The notes beneath the pieces were generated by a model. The model was not told the DNA's origin. It saw only the letters and a list, made by a program, of their open reading frames with translations, and did not search any database. A stretch of 64,000 nucleotides of DNA from Candidatus Nanoarchaeia archaeon (GTDB lineage: Archaea > Nanobdellota > Nanobdellia > Woesearchaeales > WJIZ01), in assembly GCA_028279765.1 (NCBI GenBank), contig JANQND010000030.1, positions 1 through 64,000 on the forward strand, given 5' to 3'. Below, piece after piece: positions 1 to 9,045 of this stretch; the stretch's first letter is position 1, and each line of letters starts with the position of its first letter. Position numbers and translations under genes: made by a program.

Positions 1-58
1 AAAAACTTTGTTCTTTAGATATCATTCATAGTCGCATTATCGACGATAAATATTGGAG

Positions 59-196
59 GTGAGCAAAATCGCAGCAAAAAAGAAGAAAAAAGCAGCTAAG
101 AAAAAGAAAGCAGTAAAGAAGAAGAAAAAAGCTGTTAAAAAGAAAAAAAAGAAAGCTACGAAGAAAAAAGCAGCTAAAAAGAAAAAGAAGAGATAA
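59..196 (+). CDS. Lys/Ala-rich histone-H1-like small basic peptide
   Basis: This 45-residue reading frame is almost entirely Lys and Ala, with blocks of four to six Lys separated by AA, AV or AT, and it ends in KKR. Such tails resemble eukaryotic histone H1 and bacterial HC1/AlgP-type DNA-binding tails, so a nucleic-acid-binding role is plausible but inferred. A strong ribosome site GGAGGTGA lies at 55-62. It overlaps the GTG at 59 used here, while an in-frame ATC at 68 sits at ideal spacing, so the true start may be non-canonical or the frame may be a remnant of a longer gene. The protein encoded at 35139-36092 ends in a similar Lys/Ala tail. Confidence 0.5.
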   Translation: MSKIAAKKKKKAAKKKKAVKKKKKAVKKKKKKATKKKAAKKKKKR

Positions 197-216
197 GCTC
201 TTCTTTTATTTTTTTC

Positions 217-2121
217 TTATTTTATTTCTTTTTCTTTTATCCCATAAATGAAGATGTATTTCCAGGCAAATCCTTGTTTTCTCACGACGGACACATTGAA
301 TCCTGATTCAGAAAAAATATTCTTTATCCGCTGATCTGAATTGAGCCATTCAACATTAGGAATAATATCAAAAAATTTATCATAATCCACAAAACATATT
401 TTGCTTCCTTTCTTGAGTTTCTGGTTCATTTCTTTAAGAACGTTGCCTACGTTCTGCAGGTACCCAAGGCTTCCTATAGAAACAATCATATGAATATTGG
501 GGACTTTCGGATGAACACGAACAGTGTGAAAAGGATCATGCAAGACTTCAATATGATTATGCCCGTTTTTTACTGCACGCCTCCTGGTAATAAATACTTC
601 TCGCTTAGAAATGTTTGTTGCCCAGATTTTGCCATCAGGTCCTACTTCCTCTGCAAGATGCATGGTGAGTGTTCCGACGCTGCATCCAAACTCGAGTACT
701 GTTTTTCCTTTAATGTTTCCAAGCAGGTGAATAATCTGGCGTCGCACAGACAACGGAAGAGCGAATCGCTCAAAAAGAAGAGTAAAATATGCAAGTGCAT
801 CGTCAACAAATCGAATGGCCTTGGGATTATGATACATCTCAAGGAGCAGGTAAAGGGGAAGCCCCATCAGGATAAACGAAATTCCCAGGCTCAGTGTAGT
901 AAGTGCGCTTTCAGTAAGGGCAAGCCACAAAATTAAGAGCACAAGAAAAATACCTACGATAACAATCGGGCCGACCTTCCCGAGGGGGGCATGAAAGTAT
1001 CGTTTTGCGTTAGGCATTTTGTAGCGAAGGACAACCACGCTGACCATCACGCAGGAATAAAGAATCAGGAGTAGCGGGACAAGAAGATGAAGCAAAGTAA
1101 CATAAGACCCTACTCCAATCAATACAAAAGCAATAGAGAGAATAGTCTGCAGGACAATAGCGTAGTGCGGCGTGTGATATTTTGGATGAATACGGTCAAA
1201 CTGGGAAACAAAAAGCTTATCCTTAGCCATTGCGAGAATAAGGCGTGGGGCAGAGACAACCCAGTCAGCAACAGAGCCAATAATCGATAAATAGACAAGC
1301 AAAGTAAACACCGTTACGCCAATAGCACCATAATGAGTGTCGGCAAGAAACAGTAATGGGCTTGATGAATTGGCAAAGCCTTCCCAGCCTGCTCCACCCA
1401 TAGCAGTGAGTACAAAACCAAATGAAATGATTGCAATGATAATCGTTGCCAGAACCAGTGCCTTTGGCATAACTTTGTGACCATTCTTCGTCTCTCCGGC
1501 CAGAAAAGTTGGCGATTCCCATCCGAAGAATGTTTCAGCGATAAAGAAAATCGCAACAAGGATCATAATCTTTGGCTGAATAAAAAAAGGAATAAGCCGG
1601 GAAGGATCAAAAGAGAGAAGCCCGGGAACCATTAGGCCAGCCAAGGTAAAAAGAGTGATAAAAGAAAACACGACCAGCATAGTTGCACTGGTCTTCATTC
1701 CTCTGTATGCGATAAAATTGAAAACGAGAATAAAAAATATAGAAACAGCAATGATAGCAAGGCTTGCCCGAACTCCCTCAAAAGGGAGAAGATACTGAAT
1801 AGCACCGATGATAAGCATGGCAAGAGTAATATTTGCCGTAACCAGGGTAAGCCAACCGATCAGAAAAGAAGGGAATTTCCCAAAGGCATGCTTGCAGAAC
1901 TCATAGATTCCGCCGGAGGTTGGAAACATGGATACCAGCTCTGCAAAACACATAGAGATATAGATAGCAATTACGGAAAGGATAAGCCAGGAGAGAAGGG
2001 ATGCAGGTCCTGCATATAAGGCTCCAAGAGCAGGCAGGAAAAAGATACCTGTTCCCATAATCGAGTTTATCGTGATTAAGAGAATAGTGCGAAAGCTCAG
2101 CACTTTTTTTAGTTCAGCCAT
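217..2121 (-). CDS. APC-family amino acid permease fused to a SAM methyltransferase domain
   Basis: Residues about 1-440 form a 12-segment amino acid/polyamine/organocation transporter. The first helix carries the family pattern TINSIMGTGIFFLP with the unwound GTG substrate-binding stretch. From about residue 472 the protein becomes a soluble class I methyltransferase with motif I VLEFGCSVGTL, an acidic/Asn-containing strand 2 and a later FVDYD strand. The two halves are in one continuous frame without a stop. An ATG at 2121 sits 26 bases after a TATA box (2143-2151), so the transcript is probably leaderless. Transport of an amino acid or amine is likely; the methylation substrate is unknown. 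Free-standing permeases of this family end near residue 450, so the fusion is unusual. Confidence 0.85.
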   Translation of the reverse strand: MAELKKVLSFRTILLITINSIMGTGIFFLPALGALYAGPASLLSWLILSVIAIYISMCFAELVSMFPTSGGIYEFCKHAFGKFPSFLIGWLTLVTANITLAMLIIGAIQYLLPFEGVRASLAIIAVSIFFILVFNFIAYRGMKTSATMLVVFSFITLFTLAGLMVPGLLSFDPSRLIPFFIQPKIMILVAIFFIAETFFGWESPTFLAGETKNGHKVMPKALVLATIIIAIISFGFVLTAMGGAGWEGFANSSSPLLFLADTHYGAIGVTVFTLLVYLSIIGSVADWVVSAPRLILAMAKDKLFVSQFDRIHPKYHTPHYAIVLQTILSIAFVLIGVGSYVTLLHLLVPLLLILYSCVMVSVVVLRYKMPNAKRYFHAPLGKVGPIVIVGIFLVLLILWLALTESALTTLSLGISFILMGLPLYLLLEMYHNPKAIRFVDDALAYFTLLFERFALPLSVRRQIIHLLGNIKGKTVLEFGCSVGTLTMHLAEEVGPDGKIWATNISKREVFITRRRAVKNGHNHIEVLHDPFHTVRVHPKVPNIHMIVSIGSLGYLQNVGNVLKEMNQKLKKGSKICFVDYDKFFDIIPNVEWLNSDQRIKNIFSESGFNVSVVRKQGFAWKYIFIYGIKEKEIK

Positions 2122-2142
2122 ACCCAGTGCCTGACGTTCGGA

Positions 2143-2151
2143 TTATATAAA
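2143..2151 (-). promoter_or_regulatory. TATA box of the permease-methyltransferase gene
   Basis: The box reads TTTATATAA on the minus strand. Its centre is 26 bases upstream of the ATG at 2121, as expected for a leaderless archaeal mRNA. Confidence 0.6.
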
Positions 2152-2186
2152 AGATGCGGTTTGGTGAGCAAGGAGAGAAAAAACAG

Positions 2187-5100
2187 TTATTTCTTTTTCT
2201 TTTTTCCTTTATTGGAATTAGTCTTATTCAGCATATACCATGTAGAAACCAGCAAAAGAACAAAAACAATAACACCTAGTAAGAAGAGGTTGATAGTATT
2301 CTCCTTTTCGTCCTTTGAAGTAAGCCCGGTAGAATTACCCTCCGGTTCAGAAGTAGATTCATTAGCCACAGCAACTGCAACTTCTTCAACAACCTCCGCC
2401 TCTTCAACCTCTTTCTTATCACCAACAATCGCAAAATAAGAAAAACCAGGGATACTAGAAGAATAGTGCACAAAATCTGAGTCTTGCTTTAAACGATTAG
2501 CGGCATATCGCTCCCACTCGTCAGTCAGATTATTATAGCGAAGTAGAGCAATAGTTGTTGTGTCAATATCATTGTCTTCTATCCAGAAGAGAGGTATTCG
2601 ATACTCCACCTGTGCACGAACCACATCCGAGGAAGTAAGCTGTACAGAAGGGGTAATCTCAAAATATTGATACGCTCCCTTTGCTACCGGAATAGAAGAA
2701 GGAAGCGCTTTCTTCTCGACAACTACTTCACCTTTAAGGATAAATTTGTCTATGGAAAAAGAAACAGAAGTTACGGCAAGATTTTCTCTTCCTCCTTTGA
2801 CAGTGTATGTCTCGCCGGATCTCATGGAAACAAACGTAGAGCTCAGCCTATCTGAGCTGTCCGGAGTAGTAAAGCTGCCTCCGCCTCCACCCCCTCCACC
2901 GCCGCCTCCGGAAGAAGAGGAGGAACTTGATGGGCAGGAGCCGCAATCAGTAGAGCAGGAGGAACAAGACTCTGCCCCGTTACAGGTGTTGTCTCCGCAA
3001 TAGGTGGATTGCTCACGAACACCGCTATGAGAGAGGCCGGTAACGTAGTATTGCGTGCTGTTACCTGCAAAAGAGCAGGTATAGTTAGCACTGGTTCCCG
3101 GACAGGCAAGCCAGGCCTCACCGCTGGCAGTGCAGTCTGCAGAGATATCGTCAATAGAATTAATTTCCTTGTCCTCGATACAAATACCGGTGCCGTTAAG
3201 CCTGCGATCTAAAAAAACATTTTTTGTGGTGTTCTGCGCAGCAAGGTTAAGTCCTCTAATCAAGAGAGAGCTATTTGAGGAGTTAGTAGTATGCCTGATA
3301 ATAGTAAGGTTATAGAGGTCAAGTATATTCGTCGCATTAAAGGTCCAGTTAAACTCAATGACAGTAACGTTTTCGGAAGAGACATTGACCAAAAGAGTAG
3401 TATTAAACACTTGAGACAGATTAAGAGACCCATTGAGAAAAACAGACACATTGCCTATATTTGATGCATTGATGCTGCTCACGTTTCCCAGCAGATAATC
3501 TACACTATCATTGAGTCCGTCATTATCATCATCAGTGTCCTTGTAGTCAGGAACAGCATCTCCATCATTATCTATTGCATCAATGATCGTAGCATAGGCA
3601 GTGACATAAGAGAGAGATTCAGAATCATTTACAGTTATATTGAGAACATATGTTCCTGAATCATTGATTGTTGTGTTCCAGATAAATGTGCTACCCTCAA
3701 TACCAAAATTACTGTTATTAATAGTATAGGCCAGAGCATCAGTATCTCCATCGCTGGCATTAACCGTAATATTGAGCTGTTCGGATTCGTTAACGCTGAT
3801 ATTGCTCAGAGGGTCAATTTGCGGAGCTGAGTTACGGATACCAATACTTACATTCGACCATGAACTATAACTCGTGCCATCAAAAAAACGCACACTAAAT
3901 GTCCAGTTCTGGTTTTTAAAAGTAAAATTAGAATGTACGGTCGAAGTATTCGCAAAAGCCAGGGTAAGAACAGAGTTATTATACCAATGAGTCTCATTAG
4001 TAATACTATCAGCATTAACATCTGAAACAGAATAAGAAATGCTAAGGGTTCCATTTGTTCTATTGCGGCTATCAGTAGAATTGATCTGAAGATTGGAAAC
4101 CTGAGGCGCTTGATTTTGCACATTAGCGAGCCTTGATTCGCTTGCTCCTATATTGCCCGAAGAGTCGTTTCCATAAACCACATAGTCATGTGCGAATCCG
4201 ACCAGGTAAGAAAGATTGATCCACCAAGAAGATGCCGAGCCATTCAGGGTAGTATTTGTATTATTAATCTGTATCCAGGCACGTTGCAGAACCTCATTCG
4301 AAGTAATGTTAACGATCTGGTTCGTTGATACGTAAGAAAGATTAGCAAGCGAAGAATTAGTGAATGTAATAACCGGAGCCAGAGTGTCCAGGTATAGTAT
4401 GGCCTCATAAGCATCAACCCTTGAATAATTCTTGCCTGAGCTTGACGTATCATCAATAGTAATTCCGCTGGAGATGAGTGCGTTTTCAGCCTCTGTGTGA
4501 GTAAGGTTTGTTCCGTTCTGAAGGTGAACAAATTGGCGCATGAGGGCAATAAGGCCGGAAACATGAGGCGCTGCCATTGAGGTTCCTCCTTTTGTGGTAG
4601 TTCCGTTGTTGTTATTCGCTGAAACGATTTGAGAGCCCGGAGCGAGGATGTCAAGGATTAATCCTCTGTTTGTGTGGCAAACCATCTTATCTGCAGAGGT
4701 GGAAGAGTCCGTACAGGCAGACCATGCGATGCCCCCTACGTTCGCATCATACACACCTCCAACAGGAATCGCACTCTCAACACAGGCAGGAGCACTTATT
4801 CCTGCAGTATAAGCATTATTTCCAGAAGAAACAACGACAGAGATATTTTTCGCAGCAGCTGCATTAATAGCAGAAGCAGTTGAATGGGAGTTGCAATATG
4901 CATTATTCTGCCCGCTATCACCCAGACTCATACTAATAACAGAAATATTAAGCTGCGAGGAAACATTGGTACACCAGTCAATAGCGCTGATTACGTCGCT
5001 AAAGAGCCCATCCCCTGCACTGTCAAGAACTTTAACGGCTACAAGATTTGCCTCATAGGCAAGCCCTCGATAGGTGGAGTGATTTCCTGCAGCAATACCC

Positions 5101-5774
5101 GCAACATGCGTTCCGTGGCTCTCGTCATCTTCTGCAGTGTTTGCCTCATTGGTACTACCTGCACAGCAGCCGTTGCAAAAGCACTTCTCATCAATGATCC
5201 TGCCGGTGAAATAAGGATGATCGGTATCGATTCCGGTATCAATAATACAAATGCTCTGCCCCTTCCCAGTAAGGTTAGTTCCATTGAGTACGATTTCATT
5301 TGCTTTCGTGCCGTTTATCAGCGGAATACTTGCATCAAGAGTTGCGTGAACCTCCCTGTCAATAAACACGGCTTTGACCGAAGGATCATTCTCTAAAGCT
5401 TCAAGTCCCTGGCCAGACACTTCTGCAGTGAACCCATTGAAACTCGAAAAGGTCCGCTCGATTGCAAGACTTCTCTCTTGCTCGTCTGCTTTGATCTGCT
5501 CCTCCGCTGCCTGATGAGAAATTGCTGCCTTTGCATATTGACGAGATCCCTTACTCTCACTAAGAGCCTTTGCAAGAGCTGCCTTAGGCTTTATGTCATC
5601 GGTATCCTCTTCCATAACAACAATGACTCGGGCGGTTCCGCTCTGCTCTAATTCTTCAACTATCTGAGCATCAACATGAACTACAGAAGAGTCTGATGCG
5701 AACGAGCCGGAGGCTAAGAAAAAAACTAGGCAAAAAAGTACTGAAAAAAATAAAGCCATTCCCCTCGACGCCAT
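2187..5774 (-). CDS. Secreted membrane-anchored subtilisin-like serine protease (S8) with PGF-pre-PGF domain
   Basis: The 1195-residue protein has a signal peptide, an inhibitor-like propeptide (about 40-145) and an S8 catalytic domain with Asp179 in IIDTGID, His220 in SHGTHVAG, the oxyanion Asn in SGN near 319 and Ser399 in GTSMAAPH. Ig/cadherin-like repeats follow, rich in N-x-S/T sequons, then a thrombospondin type 3 Asp-rich calcium segment (DNDGDAVPDYKDTDDDNDG), a Cys cluster, a Ser/Gly run of about 18 residues, a PGF-pre-PGF-type domain ending in PGFSYFAIVG, a transmembrane helix and a Lys tail. The start is the ATG at 5774, 27 bases from a TATA-like box, not the TTG further upstream. 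It probably degrades proteins at the cell surface. Confidence 0.92.
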   Translation of the reverse strand: MASRGMALFFSVLFCLVFFLASGSFASDSSVVHVDAQIVEELEQSGTARVIVVMEEDTDDIKPKAALAKALSESKGSRQYAKAAISHQAAEEQIKADEQERSLAIERTFSSFNGFTAEVSGQGLEALENDPSVKAVFIDREVHATLDASIPLINGTKANEIVLNGTNLTGKGQSICIIDTGIDTDHPYFTGRIIDEKCFCNGCCAGSTNEANTAEDDESHGTHVAGIAAGNHSTYRGLAYEANLVAVKVLDSAGDGLFSDVISAIDWCTNVSSQLNISVISMSLGDSGQNNAYCNSHSTASAINAAAAKNISVVVSSGNNAYTAGISAPACVESAIPVGGVYDANVGGIAWSACTDSSTSADKMVCHTNRGLILDILAPGSQIVSANNNNGTTTKGGTSMAAPHVSGLIALMRQFVHLQNGTNLTHTEAENALISSGITIDDTSSSGKNYSRVDAYEAILYLDTLAPVITFTNSSLANLSYVSTNQIVNITSNEVLQRAWIQINNTNTTLNGSASSWWINLSYLVGFAHDYVVYGNDSSGNIGASESRLANVQNQAPQVSNLQINSTDSRNRTNGTLSISYSVSDVNADSITNETHWYNNSVLTLAFANTSTVHSNFTFKNQNWTFSVRFFDGTSYSSWSNVSIGIRNSAPQIDPLSNISVNESEQLNITVNASDGDTDALAYTINNSNFGIEGSTFIWNTTINDSGTYVLNITVNDSESLSYVTAYATIIDAIDNDGDAVPDYKDTDDDNDGLNDSVDYLLGNVSSINASNIGNVSVFLNGSLNLSQVFNTTLLVNVSSENVTVIEFNWTFNATNILDLYNLTIIRHTTNSSNSSLLIRGLNLAAQNTTKNVFLDRRLNGTGICIEDKEINSIDDISADCTASGEAWLACPGTSANYTCSFAGNSTQYYVTGLSHSGVREQSTYCGDNTCNGAESCSSCSTDCGSCPSSSSSSSGGGGGGGGGGGSFTTPDSSDRLSSTFVSMRSGETYTVKGGRENLAVTSVSFSIDKFILKGEVVVEKKALPSSIPVAKGAYQYFEITPSVQLTSSDVVRAQVEYRIPLFWIEDNDIDTTTIALLRYNNLTDEWERYAANRLKQDSDFVHYSSSIPGFSYFAIVGDKKEVEEAEVVEEVAVAVANESTSEPEGNSTGLTSKDEKENTINLFLLGVIVFVLLLVSTWYMLNKTNSNKGKKKKK

Positions 5775-5796
5775 AGGGAAAATCAAAAGGAATGTA

Positions 5797-5805
5797 TTTT
5801 AAATA
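5797..5805 (-). promoter_or_regulatory. TATA-like box of the subtilisin gene
   Basis: The plus-strand sequence ttttaaata reads as TATTTAAAA on the minus strand. It is centred 27 bases before the ATG at 5774, which fixes that start codon as a leaderless one. Confidence 0.5.
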
Positions 5806-5931
5806 TCTTTCGACAGGTATACGATAAATGTCATAACTAAGGGCACGTTAGTAGCAAATCTTTGGAGAACTATCAGTACAAAGGATAAAGGAAGTAAAGT
5901 TAATATAAAACTAAGGATATGACATAAAACT

Positions 5932-6408
5932 ATGGCTAAAATTTCAATTTTGCAAGTAGAAGATAATGACATAAAAAAAAGAGTAAATTATGCTGAAGTA
6001 TTGAGAGAGCAAATTGAGCGTCAGGATTGGGAGTATCAAATCACTGACAATCTGAAATCAGCTATGAATAAAATTGATGAGCAAGATTACGACTGTTATG
6101 TGCTTGACGGTCAATTTCCTAGTGACTCAAAGGGCGATCCAAACAAGACGAACTTTATAAATTTGTATGAATACATGTCAAATAAAGTCAGTAAGGAAAA
6201 AATCGTTGTTTGGTCTAATAGTACGACTGTCCATAACTTCTGCCATAAGAATGGAATTACCTATTTCAGTAAAAAACATATGGTTCCACAAGACTATATC
6301 AAAAAAGGAAACAATCCAGTTGTGATCGCTCAAAGAAGAGATGCTGAAGGGATAATAAAAGAAATCCTGCAAAAGCTCTCCTCTATCTTTGCTTCGCCTA
6401 AATCCTAG
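5932..6408 (+). CDS. Stand-alone receiver-domain (CheY-like) protein
   Basis: The 158-residue protein follows the response-regulator receiver plan. It has an acidic pocket VEDND at residues 9-13, the probable phosphoacceptor Asp59 in YVLDGQFP, a Ser/Thr stretch after a hydrophobic strand (VVWSNST, 92-98) and a Lys at 114 in YFSKKH. There is no output domain and no histidine kinase nearby. An insertion rich in polar residues after Asp59 makes it longer than CheY (about 125 residues). A TATA-like taatataaa about 27 bases upstream suggests a leaderless start. Phosphorylation and its partner are unknown. Confidence 0.7.
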   Translation: MAKISILQVEDNDIKKRVNYAEVLREQIERQDWEYQITDNLKSAMNKIDEQDYDCYVLDGQFPSDSKGDPNKTNFINLYEYMSNKVSKEKIVVWSNSTTVHNFCHKNGITYFSKKHMVPQDYIKKGNNPVVIAQRRDAEGIIKEILQKLSSIFASPKS

Positions 6409-6422
6409 TACCCTTCAAAAAT

Positions 6423-7343
6423 TCAGCCAACCCAGCCAATCCTTCCCTGCTGCATTCCTTCTGCAAGTCCCTTGCCAAAGAAAAAGCTCCGATCATTCAA
6501 AAGGCCAGACAAAATTTCCAGCAGGCTTGGTTCATGCTCATAAACGACGATTTCAGCAGTAATATTAAGTTTTTTCTCTATATGCTCAATCGCCTCGCGC
6601 TCTCCGCCGAGCTGGTCAATGAGGTTAAGGTTTTTTGCCTCAGATCCAAGATAAAATTCTCCTTGCGCCACATTCTCGATCTGGCTGTTAGTAAGCCTGC
6701 GGTTTTTTTGCACAGAATCCTTGAATTCCTGGTGAAGCAGGTCTATCTTTTTCTGAAACAATCGTCTCTCTTCTGCAGTCAGTTGTCGATAAGGAATACC
6801 GGCATCCTTGTACTTTCCACCGACTAGTCGCTCATAACTCACATTCCAGTCGTTGAGGAATCCGGAGAAGTCAAGATATGATCCGATTACCCCTATTGAA
6901 CCGGTAATAGACATTCTGTTTGCAATAATATGGTCTGCTGAAGAAGCAATCCAGTAACCTCCTGAAGTGCCGACCTCTCTAATCCAAGCAACCGTAGTCT
7001 TATTTGATCGCTCAAGCGCCTGTGCAATCTCATCCGTTGCTACCGGTGCGCCCCCTGGAGAATTAATTTCTAAAAGGATAGCCTCTATCATAGGATTCGC
7101 TGCAGCATCTTCAATATCTGCAACAATAGTAGTAGAGTCAGCAACCGAAGACCCAAAGAAGTCTTCCGTATTATCAGTCATAATTACCCCCTTTACGCTA
7201 ATCTTTGCCACGTTTCCCTGCTTGAGTTCATCACCTGAAAGGAACACAGAAAGAAGAGCAGAAAAAAGGTATGCCATGATGAACAGAAATATAATCACAC
7301 CAAGAACAACACCCCAGTTGTTTTTTTTCTTTTGTTTTGCCAT
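6423..7343 (-). CDS. sppA: Signal peptide peptidase SppA (S49 serine protease)
   Basis: This is a 306-residue S49-family protein of the short archaeal/Gram-positive type. A Lys-rich N-terminus is followed by one membrane helix (about 10-32). The core shows LEINSPGGAP, the nucleophile Ser127 in GTSGGYWIAS, TGSIGVIG, and the probable catalytic Lys in VGGKYKD (about 177-179), the Ser/Lys dyad of the family. It cleaves left-over signal peptides and misfolded membrane proteins, with the active site outside the membrane. The ATG at 7343 has a clear GGAGG ribosome site seven bases upstream. The gene is transcribed toward the receiver gene and the two ends nearly meet. Confidence 0.92.
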   Translation of the reverse strand: MAKQKKKNNWGVVLGVIIFLFIMAYLFSALLSVFLSGDELKQGNVAKISVKGVIMTDNTEDFFGSSVADSTTIVADIEDAAANPMIEAILLEINSPGGAPVATDEIAQALERSNKTTVAWIREVGTSGGYWIASSADHIIANRMSITGSIGVIGSYLDFSGFLNDWNVSYERLVGGKYKDAGIPYRQLTAEERRLFQKKIDLLHQEFKDSVQKNRRLTNSQIENVAQGEFYLGSEAKNLNLIDQLGGEREAIEHIEKKLNITAEIVVYEHEPSLLEILSGLLNDRSFFFGKGLAEGMQQGRIGWVG

Positions 7344-7379
7344 AAAAAAGCCTCCGCTTATTAGTTAATCTATAAAGTG

Positions 7380-7880
7380 TTAGTAATGATAATCCTCAAC
7401 AGTGCGTGTCCTGGAGAGAATTTCGCTCAATCTCCTGCTATCCTTTGTGAAGATCACGAAGAGTGGATCAAGTATCCACAGCAGGGTAAAAGGAAAAATA
7501 AAAAGGAACAACATATTGCGCACCATACAGGACAAAAAGGAAAGTTCTTTTTCCTTGGATTCTACCTTTATGTTAAAGAGCATTTTCCCTACCGTCTGGC
7601 CAAGTGAAAATTCAAGGATAACAAAGTAAAGCGAAGCGAGCAATCCAAAAAAGGCAACGACAATAGAGAGCAACGCAGTTAAGTTTGGATTTGCAGCAAA
7701 AAATGCGTAGCTGGATTGAAAGTCATTTGAAGGGATAATTCTATTGATGATAGCGCGAAAAGGTGTTCCGATGACAAAGTCCAGAATGATAAGATCAATA
7801 ACAAAAGCAGCCATTCGCTTCCAAAGCACTGCCGGTCCTTTGAACGTTACGTTTTTCGGAAGATTAAGACCTTTAGCCAT
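7380..7880 (-). CDS. RDD-family membrane protein
   Basis: The 166-residue product has the RDD pattern: WKRMAAFVIDLIILDFVIG near residues 20-40, then SLYFVILEFSLGQTVGKMLFNIKV, a short RNMLF helix and a final membrane segment. The family is broadly distributed, integral to the membrane and of uncertain function; some members help ion homeostasis. The ATG at 7880 (MAKGLN) is preferred to the longer open frame, which would run into the divergent aIF1A promoter and start codon. Confidence 0.8.
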   Translation of the reverse strand: MAKGLNLPKNVTFKGPAVLWKRMAAFVIDLIILDFVIGTPFRAIINRIIPSNDFQSSYAFFAANPNLTALLSIVVAFFGLLASLYFVILEFSLGQTVGKMLFNIKVESKEKELSFLSCMVRNMLFLFIFPFTLLWILDPLFVIFTKDSRRLSEILSRTRTVEDYHY

Positions 7881-7947
7881 GCAGAGAGTTAACAAGTAGT
7901 AGTATAAAAATTTAGGGGTTGGTATATTTTGTCCTACAGGGGTTACC

Positions 7948-7956
7948 TTTATAAAT
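7948..7956 (+). promoter_or_regulatory. TATA box of aIF1A
   Basis: TTTATAAAT is centred 27 bases before the aIF1A start codon, so transcription should begin at or next to the ATG, giving a leaderless mRNA. Confidence 0.65.
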
Positions 7957-7978
7957 TGACCAGCATTTAAGAAGGGAA

Positions 7979-8350
7979 ATGGCTGCAAAGAAACGTGTAT
8001 TCAAGAAAAAAAAGCCGCTCACAGAGCAGGAATTAGCTCAGAGAGCGCAAAGTGAGATTTCTCGCATCAAGATGCCCTGGAAGAATCAGAGTTTTGGTAT
8101 TGTTGATCAGAGACTTGGTGGATCACGCATGAGGGTGCGATGCCTTGATGGCCATACCAGAGTCTGCCGAATTCCAGGCAGGTTAAAACGATCATTATGG
8201 GTACGCGAAGGAAACATTGTGATCATCGAACCCTGGGAACTAGGCGGTGAAGATAAGGGTGATGTAGTGTACAAGTATACCAACGCCCAGGCAAATTATC
8301 TAAGAAACAAAGGTCATCTCAAAGCATTAGAAGACACAGACGAATTCTAA
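7979..8350 (+). CDS. eif1A: Translation initiation factor aIF1A
   Basis: The 123-residue protein has a basic N-terminal tail, then an S1-like OB fold with GSRMRVRCLDGHTRVCRIPG, RLKRSLWVREGNIVIIEPWE and GDVVYKYTNAQANYLRNKGHL, followed by an acidic C-terminus, the normal archaeal/eukaryotic IF1A layout and length. It binds the A site of the small ribosomal subunit and supports start-codon selection. The gene is monocistronic-looking, with its own leaderless promoter, and is followed 38 bases later by the kinase gene. Confidence 0.97.
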   Translation: MAAKKRVFKKKKPLTEQELAQRAQSEISRIKMPWKNQSFGIVDQRLGGSRMRVRCLDGHTRVCRIPGRLKRSLWVREGNIVIIEPWELGGEDKGDVVYKYTNAQANYLRNKGHLKALEDTDEF

Positions 8351-8358
8351 CACGAAAT

Positions 8359-8367
8359 CTTATATAG
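8359..8367 (+). promoter_or_regulatory. TATA box of the Bud32 gene
   Basis: CTTATATAG lies between the aIF1A stop and the next ATG, centred 26 bases before it, again indicating a leaderless transcript. Confidence 0.6.
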
Positions 8368-8388
8368 TATACCCCTATTCTCAATATC

Positions 8389-8991
8389 ATGAAGCTTATT
8401 GCACAAGGAGCAGAAGCGAAGCTCTACAAAGACAAGGATGTCCTCATTAAAGAGCGAATCCAAAAATCGTATCGCATTAGCGAAATAGATAATAAGCTCA
8501 GAAAATCCAGAACAAGAAGGGAAGCAAAAATTCTCAAAAAGCTCCAGGAACTTCATTTCTCCTCTCCCGAATTGATCAAAACAGATGAAAAAGAAAATAT
8601 CACTATGCAGTATGTTCAGGGAGAAAAGCTAAGTGCGATATTAGAAAAACAAGACTACCTGTCGCTTATGAAAGAAATCGCGCAAAAAGTTTCCATTCTG
8701 CATAACAATGAAATCATCCATGGTGATCTCACCACCAGCAACATATTGCTCGAAAAAGAGATAGTCATTATTGATTTTGGGCTAAGCTTTTTCTCTAAAA
8801 GAGTTGAAGACAAAGCAGTTGATCTTCATCTCTTTCGGCAAGCCCTGGAATCCAAGCACCATACCATCTGGGAAGAATGTTTCAGCACATTTCTACAGGA
8901 GTACAAGGGAAAAGCAAAAGAGAGCAAAGAGATTCTGGACAGGTTTGAGCAAGTAGAGAACAGGGGAAGGAATAAGAAAAAAAGCTCTTAG
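8389..8991 (+). CDS. bud32: Bud32/PRPK kinase of the KEOPS complex
   Basis: This is a 200-residue minimal atypical kinase. It has the glycine-poor nucleotide loop QGAEAKLY, a Lys in strand 3 (about 20-21), the KSYR and RTRREAKIL signature, HGDLTTSN with catalytic Asp113 and Asn118, and IIDFGLSFFS with Asp129. These are diagnostic of Bud32, the P-loop-independent ATPase partner of Kae1 in tRNA t6A synthesis. In many archaea bud32 is fused to or next to kae1; no kae1 is visible here. The C-terminus is Lys-rich. Confidence 0.95.
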   Translation: MKLIAQGAEAKLYKDKDVLIKERIQKSYRISEIDNKLRKSRTRREAKILKKLQELHFSSPELIKTDEKENITMQYVQGEKLSAILEKQDYLSLMKEIAQKVSILHNNEIIHGDLTTSNILLEKEIVIIDFGLSFFSKRVEDKAVDLHLFRQALESKHHTIWEECFSTFLQEYKGKAKESKEILDRFEQVENRGRNKKKSS

Positions 8992-9013
8992 CTTCTCCGT
9001 TAAAAAAAGAATA

Positions 9014-9022
9014 TTTATAAAG
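9014..9022 (+). promoter_or_regulatory. TATA box of the DUF2238-like gene
   Basis: TTTATAAAG is centred 28 bases before the ATG at 9046. Confidence 0.6.
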
Positions 9023-9045
9023 TGTAATTCGCAAAGAGCCTTCTT

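Noticed and set aside
4884-5396. 170-residue plus-strand frame inside the subtilisin gene
   Set aside because: It lies antisense to a conserved catalytic domain, has Thr/Asn/Arg-biased composition typical of antisense frames, and has no ribosome site or promoter.
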